From NCBI GenBank assembly GCA_024180945.1, contig JAKSGN010000021.1:124001-188000 (forward strand): DNA of 64,000 nucleotides, in the 5' to 3' direction. The DNA is from Macrophomina tecta (Eukaryota > Ascomycota > Dothideomycetes > Botryosphaeriales > Botryosphaeriaceae). Under the pieces are notes generated by a model. The model ran no database searches and was not told the origin of the DNA. It saw only the letters and a program-made list of their open reading frames with translations. The translations under genes were made by a program, and so were the position numbers. Numbering within the stretch: the first letter of the stretch is position 1; each line of letters starts with the position of its first letter. Positions 55,369 to 64,000 of this stretch are shown here, piece after piece.

Positions 55369-57414
55369 TGGTGCGCAGTTTTTGTCCATGTAGTTTCCTT
55401 AATCCACTCATCGAGACTAATTTTGGGCTGGCTCCCTTCACTTCTTGCTCTTTCTCTCAAAATTGGATTCCCTTTTGTCCCGCCTTATAGGTCTATATTT
55501 ACCTGCTTTGGACTTTTGTTTAAATATAGTATTGTCATTTGCCTTCAAGGCTGAAATGGCACAGCCAGTCGATGTTTCTCCCTATCCTCTCCTGCACTAC
55601 GCATGGGTACATCCTCACTGTATACCTTCCCAAGGTGAACCAGGAAGCAATTTCCCTCCCCGACGGAAGACTCGACTGTCTCATCTTGACAACCCCGTGT
55701 GGCACATATGCCAGTCTCTCAGTCACGAAGTTGCCTGCCTGAGCTTAAGAAGGGAGAGCTCTTGAGGAAATTGGCGCGCAGTCTTTACTTAGAGCGCACT
55801 AGATTCCTCGCGATAATGTACAAAATGCTGTACCCTCAATTCCCTGGTATGTCTTCATGATCTACACATGTCCATTTCGAACCAGACATCGCCCCGCTGT
55901 GCTGCTACCAAGTCATCTCCAACTACTGATTGACGTGGAGCAGACTAGCGCATTTTCCAGAAAGGCGACTTCAGTATCCGTCCATAGTGGAGCCACTGGA
56001 TTGACCCTCACGACATTCACTTCACTCGGCCCATTTACCTTCGCCACTACCCACGCTCTTCCGTTCATACCCATCCCACCACCACTATGCTCGTCTCTGT
56101 GGACCTGCAAGGACGTCTCATCAAATGCCATTGAAAGAGGACTACTCATATTCAGAATGTCAGCCCGGCAATGAACCCCTCAGAATCAGCATGCGTTCTT
56201 TTAGAATTTCAGGATACGACCGACTGCTCCGTCCGTTTAATCTACACCGACTGAATAGTCATCAATCTCTGCGCGTTGCGGGTCACATCTCTGTGGGAAT
56301 GGAGTGGTGATCGGCGTTGCTTTTCTGGCTGCTTTTCTGGCATTAATGATCTGTTGGAGAAAGACAGTACTGGGAAGGCGAAATGAGAACCAAACTCTAA
56401 GAGAGTTCGGTTCAAAGGTAGTGGTGAAAATGGAGAGCAATCCACCTCCGCCTGAGATTGAGCTAGAAGTGCCTGAGGACACGCGGGGTACTCATGAGTG
56501 GCTTCACTTATAGCAACTAGCACTTGATTAGAAGAAAAAAAGAAGCCAGTTCAAACTCCCTCCCACTTAGGCGCACCGCTCCCATGTCAGCCAAGGCGGA
56601 CTTGACCTGAGAATCAAAATCACATGCGCTACATTCTTATGCCTAATCAAGCGACTTCGACAAGGCCCATCGCCTCGTACACAGGAACTTACTTCTCCAC
56701 CCGAGGCTAGCAATTAATTCGTTGGATCCCAAGGCTTCGTGCGTATGCAGACTGCTCCTGGTAGGATGGTGCTCCGGATCGAGATCCTGGCGTCAGCGCT
56801 TGGTAGAGCAACGGCAGAGGCCAGTCATCGGGGACGCAATGTTGCAGTTTCGTGGCGCCTGGTGGCTCGAATGGGCCCTCTATCTCTGAGAAGGTATTTT
56901 CAGAGAAGTATTGAGTGGATGAACAATCCTCTGAGAGGGCTGGCGGCCGAGGTACGGGTGAGGCCCTTCGTGGCGACGGGGCGTTTGACTCCATTCCGGA
57001 GACGGACTGTTAGGTTTCTGGATCAAGTAGACAATATTACAGAAGAGGCTGATTGCAGGTTTGGCTGGTGGCGATAGTGGATACCAGTTACGTCTTGACC
57101 GTCGCCTTCAGCGCCAGCTGCTCGAGATGGCACTGCTTTGGGGCGCTGCCGGGGAAAAAAAAAGGACGCAGTGACTTGGTCCACCCACTCCATCCACCCC
57201 AGGTCTCTCCGCATCTTCGGAAGGATCTCTAGATGATGATACTTAGCTTTCAAAGCAGCTTACCGAGCGGCGAGCTCTACAGGACTACGGGGGTTGAGCG
57301 GGGTGTAGCGCGTTCTGCCGGGGGCCTCTGAGTTTTGGCGGTATCCTTCACTCGACGTTGTTTACTGTGGATGGCTAAGAGGTTTGCCCGGCCTAAGAAG
57401 TTCATGGCCGTCCG
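55369..57414. other. 2-kb region with an unresolved locus
   Basis: I find no complete gene. The left half contains the fragments described at 55556-56513. The right half has opposite-strand frames (56739-57077 plus, 56707-56994 minus) without motifs. Confidence 0.5.
55556..56513 (+). pseudogene. possible second membrane-protein gene, broken or with unresolved introns
   Basis: Several pieces look protein-like. MAQPVDVSPYPLLHYAW opens at 55556. A 37-residue charged helix (ELKKGELLRKLARSLYLERT...) ends at a good GTATGT donor at 55847. A Ser/Thr-rich piece with ATGLTLTTFTSLGPFTFATT lies near 55990. A final frame, 56304-56513, gives one helix (VVIGVAFLAAFLALMICWRK) and a 45-residue tail ending GTHEWLHL. 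The order resembles the neighbouring membrane-protein gene. I could not join the pieces in one frame with plausible splice sites, so decay or missed introns are both possible. Confidence 0.3.
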
Positions 57415-60400
57415 TTGAAGGAAGGCCCTGGCTTCCCCCCCACCCCAATAGAAAGAAGGGTGCTCAGCATCTCCCCTGATTGGCTAGCTCAATCGAGAGA
57501 AACAACTTCCGACTCTATCAAATCTGCGGACGGCGTTGAGGACGGTTCACTGCAAGCTTTGAAGCCAGCAAAAGACACCAGGACGTCAAAGCCACTGCCG
57601 AAAAGATGCCCAAGAGGCAGACGCCCATTGGCCGACCCACGAGAAGTTCCAATAGAGACAGAAAAACCGGCTACCCCTCCCAGCGAAGACAGCAGAAGTC
57701 ACAGAACCCGTACTCAAGCAGGTCAACTCAGTGCCGCACTAGCACTCACACATGTCACACCAAGTTCTTACCCCAAATCAAACAAGCAGGCAATAAGACA
57801 CTCCCTCTTGACCGGTCAAAAAGGGATTTGCCTCAACACGCCTTCATTTCTCGATCCCATCCCATCACAACCCATCCAACCACCCGCAAAGCAAAGACCC
57901 CCGGCACAGCCTCGCGTCCTCCACAGCCTTGCGCCCGGCTCTCAACTCACAAGGATCTGTTCGTCTGACTCAAGCATTGCCCTGCGCAGAGCCGCATCCA
58001 ATAATAGACGAGGAACACCAAGGGCTGCAGAAATGCTGAAGGCCAGAAGGCTGGAGACAGAAAGGCGGCCTGCGCGCGTGCGCGCCCCGGTGAGTGCGCA
58101 CCTGAGAGCATCAGCAGCAGCAGCAGCCTGGTCTGTCGTGCGGCACGCACGCAGCTGCGCACGCCTGCACATGCGCAATACGCAGAGAGACGTACGTACA
58201 TACGTACGCCCCGCATGGCGAATGCAAGGCAGCACAGAGAGGAGGCAGAAGCGGTGCAAGCAGCAAGGGGGGAGGGGCGAAGAAATTATTGCCTGTCGTG
58301 GCCAAGTAAAGCGAGAAAAAAAGGAAGCGGAGCGGGGCGGGCGAGAGGCGTGTGTGGGAAGAGGTGGGTTTGGAATGCCAGGCGCCTGGTGCCGGGGCGA
58401 GGCGCGACAGTCCGTCAGCAGATTGGCTGAGAGCGAGTTTCAGTTCGAGCACTATAGAGAGGTTGTGGAAGTGTTAGGGCGACGAATAGACATGGCAGCA
58501 GGATAGTCTGCGATAGTGATTAGAGCAGCAACGCTGGCTGATGACGAGCTTCTCCCGCCATTTACGGCTGCACACTCCAACAGACACTGTTGCCCTTTAT
58601 CTGGGGCGTTGGTCACCTGGAATAGGGACAGTAGTCTACTTTCTGCAGTGTATGTTGTGAGGCGCTGTACAACAAACACGATAAACGGGCGGCGTCGAAC
58701 GGCCCCTGTTGCTCTGTAGCAGCGTTAACCACGTGTGGCGCAAGCCCCCGAAAACGCGCGTGCAGGAGCGGCGTTGAGGGCTGTCTCCGGATATTCTCGC
58801 ATTGGCCAATAGCGGTCGAAGAGTCAGGTCGTTCTGGAAAAGAGATGCCAGGTCGCACTTGCCCTATGGACGGAAGTGGCTCGTCGGACACGCGGGTCGA
58901 TGTCATTGTTGGGGAGTGCACGATGAGACTGGTCGCAAATGCGGTTTGCTTAAGCATCAAAAGTGATCGACCGCACTAAAAAGCGGTTGCAAGCAGCGAT
59001 GTTGAATAGCGTGAAGCTGCCAAATCAAGGAGTCCGTGACAGTGCGGAGACGGCACCATTCGGACGAAAGCTTCCTCAGCCATGGCTTGCGATGGCGAGC
59101 CAGCGACGTTCGTCTTACACGCACACATTTTCCACACCCCTGCAGAATGCCGGTGCCCAACGCCGCCCGCACTTGGAAGCCTACGAAGGCAACGACAAGG
59201 CTACAAAGTGTGGAGGTGTGGAGACTCCGCCCTTTACGCCTCGAAATAATGCGGTTGACGGTTGGGGGCTGTGCGCAAGTGCGTATGGCGAGGGAAGTTT
59301 TTTTTTTTTTATTGGGAGCATCGCCTCGTTGTTGTGCCAGGAGCTGTGCCGGCCGGTCTAACAAATATGGCAGCCATGGCTGTGCGATGATGTCTTCACT
59401 CCACCGGATCCGGTTCGGAATGGGGCAGGGCCTTGTCTCGTGGAAGAGCAGCTGGCGGTGTCGGTACGTAGCGAATGCTTCCGAACCTTGCGGCTGTCAG
59501 GGTATAGCCAAACTCTCGGCTCTCCGGGTGGTGGCGCTGTTACATGCGCGTGCAGGCGAAGCGAGGAGCGTCTGGGGGGGTGATTCCAATGGGCGGCAGG
59601 CAGTTGCGCCATCGCGCAGAGACGGGATGCTGAATGGAGCGAGGGCAGAGCACATCAGCACTGAAGCAGGACTTCATGATGGCACGGAGGTCCAGATGCA
59701 GAGGTGGTGGCGATGTCATCGCTGGGGCGCCAAGCTCGCACGGCGGCGCAAGTGTTGTCTGCATGAAGGGAGAGCCAGGCCATCGGAGAGATCAGTTTGG
59801 CGCTGGCGGCGCGAATCAGGGCGGCGGGATGCTGGTGTCACTCGCCGTCGGTGGGCGGGCAAGGCTCCGCGATTCGCCGTGCTGCAGTTGGTCACGCCGC
59901 ATTCCCCTTGCCAATCATGCCGCAGGTGTTCGTCGACTCGCAGCGCAACAGGGAAGCCCGGCGCGGGAGAGTCGATCAGCGATTTGCTGCCGGAAGCGAG
60001 GCGGCGTGCGCATCTGCTGCCTTTGCGTCGACGTGGACGGCCTGGACTCTCGCTGGACAGTCGCAGCGCCCACGTTGGCCGGCGCGATTGGGCGCGCTCG
60101 AGCAGGCAGGTTCGGCGCAGCAGAAGACGCTCGTGGTGGAGCAAGCGCTGGATGGCCCGGGAGTGCCGGCGCTGGGGGTGCGTGGACGGGCGTGCCTGTT
60201 GCACACGGCGTCGGGGGTAGAGCAGAGAGGGCTATCAGCTGAGGCGGCAGGCAGCACCGCGAGGTCAGCGTGGTGGAGTCCTCAGCCCTGCAGGGGAAAG
60301 CGGCCGCCGCCTGTGTCGTCCACGCGGGCCGGCGTCCCCAGCGATCAATCGGGCAGCAATTGTCGAGGCTGCGCGAACTGCAGCACGAGCAGAGCACTAG

Positions 60401-61463
60401 CATCTTCGAGAGCGATCCCGCCGATGCGGCGCCAGGCTGCGGGCAGCATCCCAGCCGGCCGCGGGCCACACCGCCAGTACGTACCGGCCTTGCGCCGGAG
60501 GTGAGCGCGAGGTTGCAGCAGTCTTGTTGTGGCACTGCGCAGGCGCCGGTGACGTCTGGGCCGCGGGCGCTCACGAGATGCTGCGTCGCAGCACGTGGGG
60601 TGGGGAGACTAGAATGAAGACGACGCGGAAACTAAGTGGATCGCGGTGGCCGGGTGATGCGCCAACGGCGGCAGCGGGCAGGCCGCTCCCGGAGCGCGAC
60701 CGCAGACTTTGCGCGCGCCCGGCGGGGATCCCCCGACCGCAGGCCCACCGCGCTCTAGGCCCCGTGTGTCCTTCTGGGGTGGAGTTGGCCGTCCGCGGCC
60801 GACGCCTCGCCCTGGTGAGCACCGTCGGCCGGCCAGGGCGCGCCGGCCGGGATGGCAGACGGAGGGTTACTTCTGGCGTGCGGGTGGAGGAGGCGCCTGC
60901 GCGCCGCTCGAAGAGGTGTTGTCGCGGCGCTGCTGATTGGGCGCGAGTCGGGGCTGGAGGGCGATCGAGCCTTTGATCGGAGCGGTCGGCGTGGCTGGCT
61001 GCCTCTTCTCGCTCCCAATTCGAGCGTCGTCCGGAGGGCCAAGGCCTGCCGTCACTCTGTCCTGGCCTGCAGCCTGCCCTCCGCGCTTAACCGTGGCTTG
61101 CTGCTCCTCCATGAATCGCTCCGTCGAACGACCCCTCCAGCCGACTACAATAACGCGACCCGCCGCGCCGCACCCCGCGATCATCTGCCGCAACATCCAA
61201 ATCCAAGACATATCAACCACCCACCCCCCCCCCAACCACTTGCGGCTGACCAGCCTGGACCACAGCAACCAGGCCTGCGCCTCCTCGGTCACCGCCCCAG
61301 CTATCCTCGGATGTCTCTTTTCGTCTGTTAAATATATCCCACGCCGTGTGACGACCACATGCTCCAGATACGGCCCTTTTCCATACCCAGCTTTTAATCC
61401 GCCCACTCTCGCTTTCTCATCCGCCCCTTCATCCGACTTCCTTGGATCCTTCACCCACCCAAA
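57415..61463. other. 4-kb GC-rich region upstream of the last gene
   Basis: Many overlapping long frames exist on both strands (for example 57415-58506, 59036-60220, and 59915-60574 minus). They overlap one another, are Arg/Ala/Gly-rich and show no motif, as expected from GC-rich non-coding DNA. It may contain a long promoter or leader for the gene at 61464. A C-rich run (about 61225-61234) and pyrimidine-rich DNA precede that start. Confidence 0.5.
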
Positions 61464-62884
61464 ATGGCTCCGCAAAACATACACTGGCGCGATCTCGAAT
61501 CCACCGCAAGCAGTGGCAGCTCAAGACGCAGCGGCGGCAGCGACACCAGCGACGAGTCGTACCGGTCAAGACGCGGCGGCGCAGCAGCACCGAGAAGTCA
61601 AAGACCGGCCCTCCCGAAGCCTGACACCTGGCACGCCCCAACAGAACGCCGCAACAACGAACAGTACTATCACGACGAGCCGGCCGAGTACTGCGAGACG
61701 AGGTCATCCGTCGACACCTACGCTTCGACCTCCGACGAGGAGCTGGAAGAGGAAGAGGAGGAAGATGACTACCCGCCTTACGAGGTGCCCGAGTACAGGC
61801 ACGAGGTCTTCCCTACCGACGCGGTCCCGGCAACGCCCCGAGACTTCGCGGAGCTTTTCCCGTCGTCAAGCCGGCTCTCCATCAGCCACGATGATGCGAC
61901 ATTAGACGGCAACATGAACCTGCGGATAGACACGCAGGTCGAGACGAGACGCGGGAAGCAGCTGGTGACGCTTTTCCATCTCCGCATGCACGACCTGAAG
62001 AGCCGCGACTTCTCCCTCCGCCGGTATTGCAGAGATTCCGGTCGCGAGGTTTGCCATTCCATCCGCAAATACCAGAAACCCCCGTCTGAGCGTCCTGCCC
62101 TGCAGCGGTCGTTCAGCAGCGCCATCGCCACCTTCCGCCACAAGCCCGAGCGCAAGAGCTCAGCCACGTCAAGTCTCAAGCGCCAAGATTCCGGTTACGG
62201 GTCCATCGTTGCGGGTGATGATGAGTCACGTCCGAAATCTGCAGGTCAGCTCAAGCGTGCGCAGCTGATACCCACCAACACCATGAAGATGGAATTCTCA
62301 AACTACGCCCATGTCGACATCAAGCGCCGGGGCACCAAGTCAAGTAAGAGATATGAGTTTGAGTACTGGGGCGTGAGCTACACGTGGAAGCGCGTTGCCA
62401 AGCGCGATGGCAACTTCGACGAGATCTCCTACCACCTGACCCGCAGTGACAGCCCCCTGCCACTCGCGCACATCGTCCCCGTTCCTCTGACCAACGCGCA
62501 AGCGCGCGAGGAGGCAGCAAAGGGCGGCTGGATCCCTCCATGTTCCATGTGGATCAGCGACCAGTCGATAATCGACGGTAGCGCAGACACTGCTGAGTAA
62601 GTGCACCCCGTTTTTATTGCTTCGGCGCATCTTCTAACCTCTTCGGCAGCGTGATTGTCTCATCTGGCATCATGGCCCTGGTGGACGACAGCATCAAGAA
62701 CCACTTCCACTCCAAAGAGTCGACGCAGATCCACATTCCGCTGTCGAGGAACGCGTCGTTCAAGCTGAACATGGACTACGTCGGGCCCAAGCGTCTCATC
62801 GACGAAGTATTCCATCGCACTACGCGCGGGAGCTCATCGCCGCGCGGGCCGACGCCGCTGCGACGCACATCCGTGGAGGCGTGA
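61464..62884 (+). CDS. conserved fungal protein, unknown function
   Basis: Two exons, 61464-62596 and 62650-62884, encode 455 residues. The intron is GTAAGT...CAG and the join gives ADTADVIVSSGIMAL. The first 150 residues are Ser/Arg/Glu-rich and disordered, with an acidic run (EELEEEEEEDDYPPYE). From about residue 145 the chain is ordered: NMNLRIDTQVETRRGKQLVT and LFHLRMHDLKSRDFSLRRYC. Then come KMEFSNYAHVDIKRRGTKSS, YEFEYWGVSYTWKR and PCSMWISDQSII. Repeated beta-strand-like segments with conserved Trp/Tyr suggest a compact beta-rich domain. I do not recognise a named family with confidence; a tubby-like fold is one possibility. No membrane segment or signal peptide. The protein appears complete. 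Confidence 0.82.
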
Positions 62885-63395
62885 CCGCGGATGTTGCTGT
62901 GGGCGGGGCGCGGCAAATTTGCATGGCCCTTTTTCTCTCGTACAAATTTTATTCCTGATTTCATAGACTTCTGCTGCCGACGACCGGCTTGTCGCGTCAA
63001 CCGGGCAGCGGCGCACGCGTTGGGCGGACACACCGCCTCGTGCGAAGCTGCAGGCGGCCGTCTGCTTCAGCTTGGGATCCCGCCATCCGCATCGCAAGAC
63101 TCTTCTCTTTTTGGATTTTACGGTAATCAGCATCGCCAGGTAGGGTTTAGGACAGGGCATTCGGGTGCATAGCGGTGAGGCAAGGGCTTTGTTCCCTGGG
63201 AATTGTTTGCTCTCGATTTGTTGGCGGTGGTTGATTTGCATATTTTTGGAATTGCTTCTTTCGCGGAATCGGGGCGGGCAACCTTCCTTGAAGGGGGTCG
63301 CAGGAACGGGACGGGAAGGATCACGCTGCAAAATCATGACTGGCGTCCGGGACGGCATCTCCCTTTTGTATTCCCACGGGGCCGCACGACTATCG

Positions 63396-63418
63396 AATGA
63401 ATGAATGAATGAATGAAT
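63396..63418. repeat. (GAAT)n microsatellite
   Basis: Five to six GAAT units in non-coding DNA. Confidence 0.9.
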
Positions 63419-63929
63419 CAAGACTCACAGCGCCGTCAGCGCAGGAAATGAGGAAGATCCTCGTTTGGTGCTCAATGCCCGCGTCGGCGGGCTGGCGGGC
63501 GCCGCATGTGTATATGGCTCACCGGCCGTCCGAACCGCGGATTCCCGAGCGCGATGGGCGTCACGCCATGCGGGAGGGCGATTCTAGGACCCATGTCGGT
63601 GCAACTTGGGGAGCAGCGAAGAAGTAGGTACCCGCGGGCGGTGACGGGTGGGCCATGGCACACATGGCACAACCATCGTGCGGCTCTCGTCAGGTGGGCG
63701 CGCACGGCCACGGGAGCAGTGGCGGCTGCCGGGGGACGGGCGCGGGGCTCGGCGGGGAGGAGGAGGGGAGGAAGACGTCGGCGGCGCTGCTGCTGCTGCT
63801 GCCAGAGGGGGGGTTGCTTCGCAGTCGTCGTGGCGTCGCAGCCGGCGGATGGCGCGCGGAGGAAGAGCTGCTGCTGCTCGGGTGGGCAGCGGGCGTCGGC
63901 GACCCGAGCAAACGGGCGGGCAGCTGGAT

Positions 63930-63984
63930 CTTTTTTTTGCTGCGGGACATTGCCCACGTCGATCAGGTGCCAGGGCTTAGCGCT
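63930..63984 (-). other. possible exon at the window edge
   Basis: On the minus strand a textbook acceptor (TTTTCCCTACAG) is followed by an open frame, AKPWHLIDVGNVPQQ. The WHLID wording recalls mitochondrial ribosomal protein uL13, whose domain often starts with a similar phrase. The expected continuation (GRLAS) is not adjacent, so another intron would be needed. Too short to decide. Confidence 0.2.
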
Positions 63985-64000
63985 GTAGGGAAAAGACACG

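Larger units (their letters stand above)
62885..64000. other. window-end region
   Basis: No complete gene. Contains a GAAT microsatellite at 63396-63418. High-GC frames on both strands look spurious, except for a possible exon edge at 63930-63984 on the minus strand. Confidence 0.5.

Noticed and set aside
56707..56994. 95-codon minus-strand frame with an acidic, Pro-rich chain
   Set aside because: No domain, no convincing upstream exon, and a plus-strand frame overlaps it.
57415..58506. 363-codon plus-strand frame
   Set aside because: Arg/Ala/Ser-rich with no family motif, overlapping minus-strand frames of similar length; typical of GC-rich non-coding DNA.
59036..60220. 394-codon plus-strand frame, with several overlapping frames on both strands
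   Set aside because: Composition follows base content, there is no ordered segment, and competing frames cover the same bases.

Overview
The window is nuclear DNA of a filamentous ascomycete (Pezizomycotina). Its genes carry many short GT-AG introns (about 50-190 nt), and its protein set includes an Msb2-type signalling mucin with the conserved C-terminal tail of filamentous fungi. It also has a tannase-family esterase and GH10 and GH43 plant-polysaccharide enzymes. The CAZyme content fits a plant-associated or saprotrophic fungus. Dothideomycetes is my guess at class level, and it is inference only. I model 18 protein-coding genes well, give one further gene at lower confidence, and flag one unresolved locus. 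I saw no tRNA, rRNA, CRISPR array or recognisable transposase.

Layout. 0.9-2.2 kb: secreted GH10 endoxylanase with two XlnR-type sites upstream. 2.6-5.5 kb (minus): AP-1 adaptor gamma subunit, divergent from a sterol O-acyltransferase (5.9-7.7 kb). 10.6-13.0 kb: secreted cysteine-rich protein with a C-terminal carbohydrate-binding-like domain, convergent with a tannase/feruloyl-esterase gene (15.2-17.0 kb). 18.6-20.0 kb: conserved fungal protein of unknown function. 20.4-23.0 kb: head-to-head pair TIM21 and MSP1, both mitochondrial. 23-29 kb: 6 kb with no gene I can support, probably including a long leader for MSB2 (29.1-32.9 kb). 34.0-40.9 kb: SEC27 (COPI beta-prime) and MCD4 (GPI ethanolamine-phosphate transferase) in tandem. 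41.3-42.7 kb (minus): GH43. 43.4-44.3 kb: phosphopantetheinyl transferase. 44.8-46.2 kb: CDC73. 47.3-49.8 kb: proline-rich, tail-anchored-looking protein. 50.1-51.7 kb (minus): arrestin-like protein. 52.8-53.4 kb (minus): CoA-binding-domain protein. 54.2-55.4 kb: single-pass membrane protein, followed by an unresolved locus. 55.4-61.5 kb: largely gene-free and GC-rich. 61.5-62.9 kb: conserved unknown protein. The last 1.1 kb may hold the edge of another gene.

Function. Housekeeping genes dominate: secretory traffic (AP-1, COPI), GPI synthesis, sterol esters, mitochondrial import and quality control, and transcription elongation. Three plant-cell-wall or phenolic-ester enzymes and one carbohydrate-binding-like secreted protein are scattered among them and do not form one cluster. 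I see no secondary-metabolite cluster or defence island. The observations most worth checking are a pair of 90-bp related copies, one palindromic, inside a 213-bp segment with 14-bp inverted ends (20128-20340). Others are the in-frame, stop-free introns in MSP1 and the arrestin gene, the paired XlnR-like sites, a possible mitochondrial N-terminal extension on the phosphopantetheinyl transferase, and the repeat architecture and leader of MSB2.
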